Part shown: positions 44,163 to 51,688 of the stretch, one piece after another
Layout: every line of letters begins with the position of its first letter
Position numbering within the stretch: the stretch's first letter is position 1
Translations under genes and position numbers: made by a program
Notes under the pieces: model-generated
Databases searched by the model: none
The model's input: the letters and a program-made list of their open reading frames with translations, nothing else
What the model was told of the DNA's origin: nothing
Assembly (NCBI GenBank): GCA_023386045.1
Contig: JAEWKK010000022.1
Span: forward strand, 24,268 to 88,267
Length of the DNA: 64,000 nt
Origin: Bacteroidota bacterium
GTDB taxonomy: Bacteria; Bacteroidota; Bacteroidia; Chitinophagales; Chitinophagaceae
Direction: 5' to 3'

Positions 44163-44311
44163 ACAGAAAATTTGGTTTAAAAATTAAATAATAAGGGATA
44201 CTTACATATGTCGTTTATCCCATTTATTTATGGCTTTACAAAGAACAGTCGGATTTTACGGGAAATTGATATAAAGGCTGGTGCGCTAAAGTAAATAAAT
44301 ACTCTTATTTG

Positions 44312-44887
44312 TCATAGCAATATTTCAACATTATTGTACTTATTCATTGCATTGTTAATACCTGTAAAGGCAAATGCCTCAATCACCTCAACACAGAGTT
44401 CTATCTTCTTCTGTACCAACGCTTCTTCTTCCTTGCGCCATTTGCCCAGGACATAGTCAACTTGCGCGCCTTTAGGGTAGTCGTTACCGATACCAAACCT
44501 TAATTTGGGATAATTGGTGGTCCCCAGGGATTCCTGTATGCTTTTCAGTCCATTGTGTCCGGCATCACTTCCACCAGGCCGCAGGCGGATCTTTGATAAG
44601 GGAAGGGCAATGTCGTCAAAAACCACAAGTAACTGGGAAAGGTCGATCTTTTCCTTATCCAGCCAGTATTTAACCGCCTTGCCGCTAAGATTCATATAGG
44701 TGGTAGGACAAATGCAGATGAAGGTTTTTCCCTTCCAGCGCAATTCAGCAGTGAAGGCAAGCCGGTCTGATTTGAACTGACCCCCATGTTTGGAAACAAA
44801 GGCCATGAGCACATCAAAACCTATATTGTGACGAGTATGTGCATATTCATCACCCACGTTCCCAAGGCCGGCTATCAGGAATTTCAT
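44312..44887 (-). CDS. pth: Aminoacyl-tRNA hydrolase (peptidyl-tRNA hydrolase)
   Basis: The ATG at 44887 gives 191 aa. MKFLIAGLGNVGDEYAHTRHNIGFD contains Asn10 and catalytic His20. YMNLSGKAV, VVFDDIALPLSKIRLRPGGSDAGHNGLKSI and YPKLRFGIGNDYPKG complete the family set. It frees tRNA from stalled peptidyl-tRNA. A perfect -7 box sits 5 bases before the ATG. In many Bacteroidota prs, rplY and pth are neighbours; here a 647-base repeat-rich gap separates rplY from pth. Confidence 0.95.
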   Translation of the reverse strand: MKFLIAGLGNVGDEYAHTRHNIGFDVLMAFVSKHGGQFKSDRLAFTAELRWKGKTFICICPTTYMNLSGKAVKYWLDKEKIDLSQLLVVFDDIALPLSKIRLRPGGSDAGHNGLKSIQESLGTTNYPKLRFGIGNDYPKGAQVDYVLGKWRKEEEALVQKKIELCVEVIEAFAFTGINNAMNKYNNVEILL

Positions 44888-44892
44888 GGATG

Positions 44893-44900
44893 CAAATATA
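44893..44900 (-). promoter_or_regulatory. -7 box of the pth promoter, nearly leaderless
   Basis: TATATTTG on the minus strand matches TAnnTTTG exactly, five bases before the pth ATG. The region 19 bases further upstream is already repeat array and holds no TTTG. Confidence 0.5.
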
Positions 44901-45483
44901 GCAGAGAGTTCATAGTTCATGGTTCATAGATCATAGTTTGGCAGATGACTTATGGCAGAGAGTTCATGGTTCATGTGTCATAGTCTATGGTCCATGGATG
45001 GTCGTTGGGGGAACAGAGTTTCGTTATTGACAATAGAGAGTTTAAAGTTTAAGATTTAAAGTTCTGACAGCAGAAGATTTACCTAAATATTGAGGCTCTT
45101 CAATTACCGTTTGACCTTTGAAGAATTTCCTTGCCGTTTCCAATTTACTCAAATGTTCTCCTCCATCGAAATTCATATGTTCCTTATTTGTCTGTTCGAA
45201 AATTCTTCGTGTACCCCGTGGTTCTTCGTGCACTCTGTGTTCCTAAAAAACTTCGAACAAAAATCTTGTTGAAGAAGAAAAACAGCCGGAACACGGAGGA
45301 CAGGAAGGGGGCACGGAGGACACAACGCAAGTTCAAAAGGGTTTGACGATAAAACGTTTAAGGTAGAATGTCTAAGGTTTAAAGTTCTGACAGCAGAAGA
45401 TTTACCTAAATATTGTAGCCTTCCAATTGCCGTTTGACGTTTGCCGATTGCCGTGAATGATCTATTCTCTATCGACCATCACC

Positions 45484-45514
45484 AAAAAAAATCCCGTTCG
45501 TTTCCGAACGGGAT
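45484..45514 (-). terminator. Intrinsic terminator of the prs-rplY operon
   Basis: A 10-bp perfect stem ATCCCGTTCG / CGAACGGGAT with a 4-base loop; on the minus strand it runs into TTTTTTT. It lies 21 bases past the rplY stop. Confidence 0.92.
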
Positions 45515-45534
45515 GACAAAAAGATTATTATTTC

Positions 45535-46140
45535 TTATTTCTTCGCGGCAGGTGCAGCAGCGCCTTTGGCAGGAGCAGTTGCTTCTTCCTGGCGTAATGC
45601 ACGTGTGGTGACTACAGAAACGATGGGAATACGTGGAGAGTTCAGGATCTCATAATTTTCTTCCTTTACATCTTCAACACGGATGTTTCCACCAATTTCA
45701 AGATCTTCCACATTCACTTCGATCTGCTCTTTCAGGTGACGGGGATAAGTTTTCACTTTCAGCGATTTCATTTTAGGAACCAGACGTCCACCAGCTTTTA
45801 CACCAGCAGATGCTCCTGTAAATTTCAATGGAATGCTTGCGATCACTTTTTTGTCCTCTACCAGTTCAAGCAGGTCAACGTGGATCAGCTGATCACCCAC
45901 CTTGTCGAACTGCAGGTCCTTCAGGATGCAGCGGTAGGTTTTTCCGTCAACATTTACTTCCGCGATCTGGAAGTTTGGTGTATATACCAGGGCCTTAAAT
46001 GCCTTTGCAGGAGCGGCGAAATTCACCTCCTGTGCACCCCCGTAAATTACACCAGGCACGAGTTCCTGAGAGCGAATCTGGCGGGTGGCTGACTTGCCAT
46101 GCTCGGTCCTCAGTTGTCCTTCGATTGTAATTGTCTTCAT
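45535..46140 (-). CDS. rplY: 50S ribosomal protein L25 / general stress protein Ctc
   Basis: 201 aa, the long Ctc form: an L25 5S-rRNA-binding domain (MKTITIEGQLRTEHGKSATRQIRSQELVPGVIYGG) followed by the TL5-type beta domain (VHVDLLELV-like segment near residue 95, PLKFTGASAGVKAGGRL) and an alanine/proline/lysine tail (KGAAAPAAKK). It binds 5S rRNA in the large subunit. It lies 41 bases after prs on the same strand, the usual order, with a terminator behind. Confidence 0.94.
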   Translation of the reverse strand: MKTITIEGQLRTEHGKSATRQIRSQELVPGVIYGGAQEVNFAAPAKAFKALVYTPNFQIAEVNVDGKTYRCILKDLQFDKVGDQLIHVDLLELVEDKKVIASIPLKFTGASAGVKAGGRLVPKMKSLKVKTYPRHLKEQIEVNVEDLEIGGNIRVEDVKEENYEILNSPRIPIVSVVTTRALRQEEATAPAKGAAAPAAKK

Positions 46141-46181
46141 TTTATTGAGTGTTTGTTTAAAAACTTTTTCCTTTCAACTGT

Positions 46182-47132
46182 TTATTTATTCCTGCTTTGC
46201 GAATGGAAGAATAAACTATTGATGCTCTTGTTTTCATAGGCGTTCCTGATGGCTACCGCAAACAATTGTGCAGTTGTGATCTGCTTGATCTTGGATGATT
46301 CCCTTTGCAAAGGAATGGTATCGCAAACCACCAGTTCTTCCAGCGCACTGTTTTCGATATTTTCATATGCCTTGCCACTCAAAACCGGGTGAGTGATCAA
46401 AGCCCTTACCGTACGAGCGCCTTTTTCTTTTAAAAGAGCTGCACTTTTTGCCAGGGTGCCTCCTGTGTCGCAGATGTCGTCGATGATCACCACATCCCTA
46501 TCCATTACATCACCAATCACCACCATGCTGGAGATCTCGTTGGCACGCTTGCGGTGCTTGTCGCAGATCACCATTTCTGCTTCAAAATAAGAGGCGATCT
46601 CCCTGATGCGGTTGGTAGCTCCCACATCGGGGGCCGCAAAAGTAAGGTTTTCAAGCTTCAGTTGTGTTATATAAGGTATAAAAACCGCTGAAGAATCAAG
46701 GTGGTCAACGGGTATGTCAAAATAACCCTGGATCTGTGGCGCATGAAGGTCCATGGTAATGACCCTGTTAGCTCCGGCAGCCGTGAGCATATTGGCTACC
46801 AGCTTACTTCCGATGGCCACACGGGGGCGGTCTTTCCGGTCCTGGCGTGCATAGCCGTAATAAGGAATCACGGCAATGATTTTGTCGGCCGAAGCCCTGC
46901 GGGCGGCGTCGATCATGAGGAGCAATTCCATCAGGTTATCGGCGGGCGCATAAGTGCTTTGCACCAGGAAAACCATATCACCCCTGATACTTTCCAGGAA
47001 GATGGGCTGGATCTCTCCGTCGCTGAATTTTTGAATATTGATCTTGCCTAACTGGCAGCCGTAGCTCTTACAGATGTTTTCAGCAAGTTTCTGGGAGCCG
47101 GTACCGGCAAAAATTTTGGCAGAAGGATTCAT
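46182..47132 (-). CDS. prs: Ribose-phosphate pyrophosphokinase (PRPP synthase)
   Basis: The ATG at 47132 (MNPSAKIFAGTGSQKLAENI) gives 316 aa; a longer frame would add a 29-residue hydrophobic extension atypical of the family. Key segments are KFSDGEIQP, YYGYARQDRKDRPRVAIGSK (catalytic flexible loop, ATP site), MDLHAPQIQGYFDIPVD, and VVIIDDICDTGGTL (PRPP-binding loop). It makes PRPP from ribose-5-phosphate and ATP for nucleotide, His and Trp synthesis in the cytosol. Operon with rplY. Confidence 0.95.
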   Translation of the reverse strand: MNPSAKIFAGTGSQKLAENICKSYGCQLGKINIQKFSDGEIQPIFLESIRGDMVFLVQSTYAPADNLMELLLMIDAARRASADKIIAVIPYYGYARQDRKDRPRVAIGSKLVANMLTAAGANRVITMDLHAPQIQGYFDIPVDHLDSSAVFIPYITQLKLENLTFAAPDVGATNRIREIASYFEAEMVICDKHRKRANEISSMVVIGDVMDRDVVIIDDICDTGGTLAKSAALLKEKGARTVRALITHPVLSGKAYENIENSALEELVVCDTIPLQRESSKIKQITTAQLFAVAIRNAYENKSINSLFFHSQSRNK

Positions 47133-47217
47133 GGAAGGAAAATGTGCGGCGAAGATAAGGGAAGCGATAAAAATTTGAGGCGCAGAAATGCCATTACCAT
47201 TAAAATTGACTGCTGTC

Positions 47218-47242
47218 AAAAGAAAAAGGGAGCCATGCTCCC
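47218..47242 (-). terminator. Intrinsic terminator of the 66-aa membrane protein gene
   Basis: Stem GGGAGC / GCTCCC with a CAT loop; on the minus strand TTTTTC follows. It lies 25 bases past the stop at 47268. Confidence 0.75.
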
Positions 47243-47267
47243 TTCAAATCAATCTAATCTAATGAGT

Positions 47268-47468
47268 TTATTTATAAGCAGTTGCATTCAGCGTTGAAGT
47301 GTTTTCAGCAGGTGCCAGTTTTTGTGCACGGGCTGATGGATCTTCATTCACGCTGTAATAAACGGTACGGCAAACAAAAAGGGCCAGGAACAATGAAATG
47401 CCGTAAACCAGCATAAAGAACAGGATCGGATGCAAAGCTCCAATAGAATGGGTAGAGTTTTTTCTCAT
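47268..47468 (-). CDS. Small one-helix membrane protein, unknown function
   Basis: 66 aa: a polar N-terminus (MRKNSTHSIGALHP), one membrane helix (ILFFMLVYGISLFLALFVCR), and a short Ser/Ala-rich tail. No family recognised. It has its own terminator, an ATG at 47468 diverging from radC, and normal codon use, so it is likely a real gene of Bacteroidota type. Confidence 0.65.
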   Translation of the reverse strand: MRKNSTHSIGALHPILFFMLVYGISLFLALFVCRTVYYSVNEDPSARAQKLAPAENTSTLNATAYK

Positions 47469-47536
47469 AGGAATCAGGGGTTTTAGTCTTTTACAGGATA
47501 ATTGACGGTCATAAAATTATTGTTAAATAAAAACCG

Positions 47537-48229
47537 ATGCAAGAGCAAAAGCACCCAATTAAGGAATGGGCAATTGACGACAGACCACGCGAAAAACTAC
47601 GAAGTAAAGGTCCTAATGCTTTGAGTGATTCTGAGCTCATTGCTATCCTGATCAACAATGGCAACAGGGAAAAATCGGCGCTGGAACTGGCAAAGGAAGT
47701 GCTTCGTTGCAGCAAGGATAATCTCAATGAACTGGGCAAACTCTCTGCAAAGGAATTGATGAAGATCAGGGGCATTGGTGAAGCAAAAGCCATTAGCATT
47801 GTAGCCGCACTGGAACTGGGAAGAAGAAGGCAGGCCATGGCTTCCAGGGAAAAGCCACTCATCACAGGGAGCAATGATGTTGCCGGTTACCTGCAAACCC
47901 TGTTGCGCGATTACAAGCACGAGGTCTTTGCCGTTCTTTTTCTGAACAGGGCTAATAAGATCAATCATTTTCAGATCGTGAGTGAGGGAGGCATCACAGG
48001 AACAGTAGCCGATCCACGCATCATTTTAAAAAAAGCGCTGGAGGAAGATGCGGTCAGTCTCATACTTTGTCACAACCATCCTTCAGGAAGCCTCAGGCCC
48101 AGCAGGGCTGATGAGGAACTGACCTTCAAGATCAAAGAAGCGGCAAAATATTTTGACATCAAGGTGCTTGACCACCTCATTGTAAGCGATGAGGGCTATT
48201 ACAGTTTTGCAGATGAAGGATTGATTTGA
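47537..48229 (+). CDS. radC: RadC/JAB-domain DNA repair-type protein
   Basis: 230 aa. An N-terminal helix-hairpin-helix region (LSAKELMKIRGIGEAKAISIVAALELGRR) is followed by an MPN/JAB domain with metal-ligand motif HNHPSG (179-184) and the downstream aspartate Asp192. The end VLDHLIVSDEGYYSFADEGL is diagnostic. Although named for repair, RadC's activity is unproven; the fold suggests a metalloprotease or nuclease. Divergent from the 66-aa gene. Confidence 0.94.
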   Translation: MQEQKHPIKEWAIDDRPREKLRSKGPNALSDSELIAILINNGNREKSALELAKEVLRCSKDNLNELGKLSAKELMKIRGIGEAKAISIVAALELGRRRQAMASREKPLITGSNDVAGYLQTLLRDYKHEVFAVLFLNRANKINHFQIVSEGGITGTVADPRIILKKALEEDAVSLILCHNHPSGSLRPSRADEELTFKIKEAAKYFDIKVLDHLIVSDEGYYSFADEGLI

Positions 48230-48332
48230 AAATGAGGAAACAGTTAAGGAGAAGACCTTGTGAACCAAAGAAATATTTACAATAAATAAGACCGCTGATG
48301 TTACAGCCCTTATTTATTGTAAGGACTTATTC

Positions 48333-48842
48333 TTATAAGGCGAATTGATAATCGGCCTCCGTAAAGGTGTATGTAAATATTTTGTAGGTTAAGCCATCAG
48401 TTACATAACTCACAACAAAGTTTTTATAATTCAATATGTTTCTTGGATTGGTTGGGCTATAACTTTTTGGTGATTGTAATGCTGGATTTATAGTATAATG
48501 GGTCACATTATATTGATTATCAAAAGTGACAACTACTGAATCAACATTTTTGAAATAATCAGCAAAAAACATTGGCATCTCTTCACCTCTGAGCCAACCA
48601 TCAGCATATTTAATCTCTTCCGATCCTCCTAATTCAATTACTTCATTAGGTACCGGAACTCCTCCCTTGTATCCCTTTATTACTATACGGTGATTAGTGG
48701 GGTTTTTAAGGTAAGCTTTGTAATGAGTAGTTTTCTCCTTAATGCAACTACCAAACATGATCATGATAAATGAAAACAACCAAGCTTTTATTCCGATTGA
48801 TTTATTGATCTGCAATCTGTTTGATAAATTATATTCCAACAT
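48333..48842 (-). CDS. Putative lipoprotein, unknown family
   Basis: 169 aa. A hydrophobic signal segment (GIKAWLFSFIMIMFGSC) gives a lipobox with Cys33, preceded by ~17 polar residues. The mature part is beta-rich (HYKAYLKNPTNHRIVIKGYKGG, VPNEVIELGGSEEIKYADG) and has no motif I can name. Base composition looks more AT-rich than neighbours, a mild hint of separate origin. It lies downstream of scoB on the same strand, separated by 22 bases, but need not be functionally linked. Confidence 0.7.
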   Translation of the reverse strand: MLEYNLSNRLQINKSIGIKAWLFSFIMIMFGSCIKEKTTHYKAYLKNPTNHRIVIKGYKGGVPVPNEVIELGGSEEIKYADGWLRGEEMPMFFADYFKNVDSVVVTFDNQYNVTHYTINPALQSPKSYSPTNPRNILNYKNFVVSYVTDGLTYKIFTYTFTEADYQFAL

Positions 48843-48864
48843 TTTATGTATCCATCAACAATAA

Positions 48865-49521
48865 TTAAATAACCATCTCCGGTATCTCGCCTTCCACTAT
48901 TAGTTTTCCAGCGGTTTTGGAGCGGATCTCTTCCACGCTGACGCCGGGAGCTCTTTCAATCAACCTGAAACCATCGGGCGTTACATCCAACGCGGCCAGC
49001 TCGGTGACTATCTTCTTTACACATCCCACACCTGTAAGCGGAAGACTGCATTTTGGTAAGAGTTTGGATTCACCTTTAGGGTTGGTATGCATCATGGCCA
49101 CAATGATATTTCTTGCAGATGCCACGAGGTCCATCGCCCCTCCCATTCCTTTAACCATCTTGCCAGGGATCTTCCAGTTAGCAATATCACCGGTTTCACT
49201 GACTTCCATCGCACCAAGAACCGTCAGGTCAATCTTACCCGCGCGGATCATTCCAAAACTTTCGGCACTATCGAAGAATGCACCACCAGGCAATATGGTC
49301 ACTGTTTCTTTACCTGCATTGATCAGGTCTGCATCCATTTCTTCTTCTGTTGGATAAGGACCCATACCCAGCATGCCATTTTCACTTTGCATTAAAATGA
49401 ACATGCCTTCAGGAATATAGTTCGCTACCAGTGTGGGAATGCCTATACCAAGGTTTACATACATTCCATCTTCCAGTTCCTTTGCGATTCTTTTTGCGAT
49501 GCCGTATTTGTCGAGAGCCAT
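48865..49521 (-). CDS. scoB: 3-oxoacid CoA-transferase, subunit B
   Basis: 218 aa. The beta-subunit signature QSENGMLGMGP contains the catalytic glutamate; NLGIGIPTLVANYIP and LPGGAFFDSAESFGMIRAGKIDLTVLGAMEV complete the family. With ScoA it moves CoA from succinyl-CoA to a 3-oxoacid such as acetoacetate, allowing ketone or branched-chain catabolites to enter the TCA cycle. Unusually it is not adjacent to scoA: an 83-base repeat-rich spacer separates them. Confidence 0.94.
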   Translation of the reverse strand: MALDKYGIAKRIAKELEDGMYVNLGIGIPTLVANYIPEGMFILMQSENGMLGMGPYPTEEEMDADLINAGKETVTILPGGAFFDSAESFGMIRAGKIDLTVLGAMEVSETGDIANWKIPGKMVKGMGGAMDLVASARNIIVAMMHTNPKGESKLLPKCSLPLTGVGCVKKIVTELAALDVTPDGFRLIERAPGVSVEEIRSKTAGKLIVEGEIPEMVI

Positions 49522-49604
49522 GAGGAGGGAGGTTTTGAGAGTTGAAAGAGTTTAGAAAGTTGAGAGAGTTTAGCGAGTTTAGAAAGTTTAGATGGTTTAG
49601 TTGT
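49522..49604. repeat. Word array between scoA and scoB
   Basis: Drifting GAGAGTTGAAAGAGTTTAGAAA units (AGTTTAG, AGTTGAG) fill the whole 83-base gap between two genes that are normally directly adjacent. Confidence 0.8.
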
Positions 49605-50303
49605 TTAGGTTTTTAGGCGAACGGTTTTTCTTTCAATTCGCTTTTCGTACTGGGTTCCCTGGAAGATGCGGTGAACGTATACACTGGCCACATGAATGGA
49701 ATCGGGATCCAGTTGTCCTGGTTCTACCAGTTCTTCCACTTCGGCAATGGTAATGGTTCCTGCCTTGGCCATTGAGGTTGAAAAATTCCTTGTTGTTTTC
49801 CTGAAAACCAGGTTGCCGTATTTATCGCCCTTCCACGCTTTTACAATGGCAAAATCCGCATGGAGCGCCTGCTCCATCAAATATTTTTTACCATTGAACT
49901 CACGCACTTCTTTTCCTTCTCCTACTTCTGTTCCATATCCTGCCGGAGTAAAAAATGCAGGAATGCCCATGCCGGCCATTTGTATTCGTGTAGCCAGTGT
50001 ACCCTGCGGAATGAGTTCCACTTCCATCTCGCCACTTAATAACTGCCTTTCAAATTCAGCATTCTCTCCAACATAACTGCTCATCATTTTTTTGATCTGC
50101 TTTGTTTGTAACAACAGACCCAAACCAAAATCATCCACACCGGCATTATTGGAAATACAGGTCAGTTGCTTTACACCTTTTTTTGCGAGCGCATTGATGC
50201 AGTTCTCGGGAATACCGCAAAGACCAAAGCCTCCCAGCATGATTGATGCGCCATCATTCACATCATGAAGTGCTTCTTCTGCATTTGCATATACTTTGTT
50301 CAT
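49605..50303 (-). CDS. scoA: 3-oxoacid CoA-transferase, subunit A
   Basis: The ATG at 50303 (MNKVYANAEEALHDVNDGAS) gives 232 aa; an in-frame ATG at 50324 lies inside the promoter -7 box, so it is rejected. The alpha signature GGFGLCGIPENCINAL is clear, followed by CISNNAGVDDFGLGLLL and PAFFTPAGYGTEVGEGKEVREF. It forms the CoA-transferase with ScoB, encoded downstream after a repeat spacer. Confidence 0.94.
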   Translation of the reverse strand: MNKVYANAEEALHDVNDGASIMLGGFGLCGIPENCINALAKKGVKQLTCISNNAGVDDFGLGLLLQTKQIKKMMSSYVGENAEFERQLLSGEMEVELIPQGTLATRIQMAGMGIPAFFTPAGYGTEVGEGKEVREFNGKKYLMEQALHADFAIVKAWKGDKYGNLVFRKTTRNFSTSMAKAGTITIAEVEELVEPGQLDPDSIHVASVYVHRIFQGTQYEKRIERKTVRLKT

Positions 50304-50321
50304 ACTACTAAAATTCAGGAT

Positions 50322-50329
50322 CAAAAATA
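50322..50329 (-). promoter_or_regulatory. -7 box of the scoA promoter
   Basis: TATTTTTG on the minus strand fits TAnnTTTG exactly, 18 bases before the ATG at 50303. No TTTG is seen 19 bases upstream. Confidence 0.5.
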
Positions 50330-50342
50330 GGCGATAAGATGG

Positions 50343-50780
50343 TTAGTCCGCTTTCCGTTTCAGGAACTTATTGCGAAGCAGGGTATCAGCAACTGCTTTG
50401 TTGATAATGGTTGTATCTATTATAATCCTTGGCGTGGGTGCAGTGTCAGATTTTTGTCTTTGCAAACGCTGGCCCATGGCTTCCAGAGAATCAATTATTT
50501 TTCTAAGCTGCACAGGATGTGCCGTATAATAATCAATGGTTTTATTCAGCTGCTGCTGGCTCACCTGGTGCAGCAACAGGATCTGATTGTAATATTCTAA
50601 CCGTTTTTTTTCTGCAGGATAGTTGGTATCAGTAGCCCTGTAAAATTCTACCATTTCATCTGCCCGCATTAAATCCCACTGGATGTTTTGAAAAGCCTGT
50701 GGTTCCAACACATCTTTCGGCATTTTATCAGAACAACCGATCAGCAGGAAAAGAAAAATGGAAAAGATCAATGACTTCAT
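50343..50780 (-). CDS. DUF4296 domain lipoprotein
   Basis: 145 aa. The signal peptide MKSLIFSIFLFLLIGC puts the lipid-modified cysteine at residue 16. The helical DUF4296 region follows (DVLEPQAFQNIQWDLMRADEM, then YYNQILLLHQVSQQQLNKTI, typical of the Bacteroidota family). Function unknown; it is found beside cell-envelope genes. Its start overlaps the porD stop by one base, and it ends the bamD-rpoZ-coaBC-porD operon. Confidence 0.82.
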   Translation of the reverse strand: MKSLIFSIFLFLLIGCSDKMPKDVLEPQAFQNIQWDLMRADEMVEFYRATDTNYPAEKKRLEYYNQILLLHQVSQQQLNKTIDYYTAHPVQLRKIIDSLEAMGQRLQRQKSDTAPTPRIIIDTTIINKAVADTLLRNKFLKRKAD

Positions 50781-51688
50781 TACAGTTCTTTATAAGTGCT
50801 GGCATTGGTGATATCGAGCTTCACCAGCAGGTCCTTTGCTTTTTTCCTGGATTCACCATCGGCCTTGCTGAAGATCTTTACCAGCTCACCGCTTTTTCCC
50901 TGGAAAAAAACCTGGATAATCATGGAATTGGGATTTTCCGTATTCACAGAATTCAGGTAATTCAATGCATTGAGAATGCCTGCGCGTCCATCTGTTTCGC
51001 TTTCATAAAATTTGTCGAGGCCATTACGATAGTAACTATAGATGGCATCATGCACCAGTGTAAAACGACTGTCAACCAGGTTTTGCACCAGCCTGAAACG
51101 GTTACGCAAACCATCAAAAGCCTTCCATCCGCTGATAGAACCAGCTTCAGGTGCATTGTTTACGATGTACTGTGCTTTCTGAAAATAAGGATCACCTCCT
51201 CTTGGAGAAAAGGAATCATAATCCAGCCCCAGGATAATATTGATATAATAAGCCAGCACCGCGGTGATGTTGGCAGCGAGGGCATCACTTCCCTGTATAC
51301 GATTCTCATTGAATTCTATCGGCTGGAATTCAACATATTTGAACTGCACTTCAGCATCCTGCAGATTGATGATGGGCGATTCATAAGTTGTATTATAAAC
51401 CGGTCTTGCTGCCTGAACGGTCAGCGAGGCTTTAAATATATTATCGCCAACATATTCATCAATGGTGAGAAGGAAATTGCATTTGATCTTTTCCTGCGCT
51501 TGAAAAGCATCAGAGGTCCATTTGCGATTGTTCACGAAATTGGTGAGTGCGCCCTGGAGTGTCTGGAAAACTTTTTTATCTACCTGTGTGCTCACCTTGT
51601 TGGCATTCACGGTAAACCTTGCCTGTAATTCCTGGGCATTGGATACCGTGACCAGCATTAAGAATAAAATAGAGAGAATGTATTTCAT
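50780..51688 (-). CDS. porD: PorD, T9SS-associated protein (DUF4835)
   Basis: 302 aa with a signal peptide ending SNAQ (residue 19). Patterns RFTVNANKVSTQVDKKVFQTL, NRKWTSDAFQAQEKIKC, AYYINIILGLDYDSFSPRGG and PYFQKAQYIVNNA are those of DUF4835, whose Bacteroidota members are annotated as the type IX secretion protein PorD. It acts in the periplasm. It overlaps coaBC upstream by 4 bases and the DUF4296 gene downstream by 1 base, in the conserved bamD-rpoZ-coaBC-porD order. Confidence 0.88.
   Translation of the reverse strand: MKYILSILFLMLVTVSNAQELQARFTVNANKVSTQVDKKVFQTLQGALTNFVNNRKWTSDAFQAQEKIKCNFLLTIDEYVGDNIFKASLTVQAARPVYNTTYESPIINLQDAEVQFKYVEFQPIEFNENRIQGSDALAANITAVLAYYINIILGLDYDSFSPRGGDPYFQKAQYIVNNAPEAGSISGWKAFDGLRNRFRLVQNLVDSRFTLVHDAIYSYYRNGLDKFYESETDGRAGILNALNYLNSVNTENPNSMIIQVFFQGKSGELVKIFSKADGESRKKAKDLLVKLDITNASTYKEL

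Larger units (their letters stand above)
44888..45534. repeat. Large gene-free word-array region with a 60-bp direct repeat
   Basis: 44903-45050: drifting copies of AGTTCATAGTTCATGGTTCAT and CATAGTCTATGGTCCATGG. 45061-45120 and 45384-45443: two copies of a 60-base unit, 53 of 60 bases identical, 323 bases apart. 45205-45251: CTTCGTG words, whose reverse complement matches the element at 19578-19608. 45285-45330: GGAACACGGAGGACAGG words. 45424-45470: TTGCCGTTTGACG words. No credible ORF. Confidence 0.85.

Noticed and set aside
45090..45346. Plus-strand ORFs of 60-71 aa in the rplY-pth gap
   Set aside because: They run through word arrays and the direct repeat; no start signal or family.
50699..51628. 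309-aa plus-strand ORF over porD and the DUF4296 gene
   Set aside because: Long, but it lies opposite well-supported genes and shows no recognisable protein pattern.
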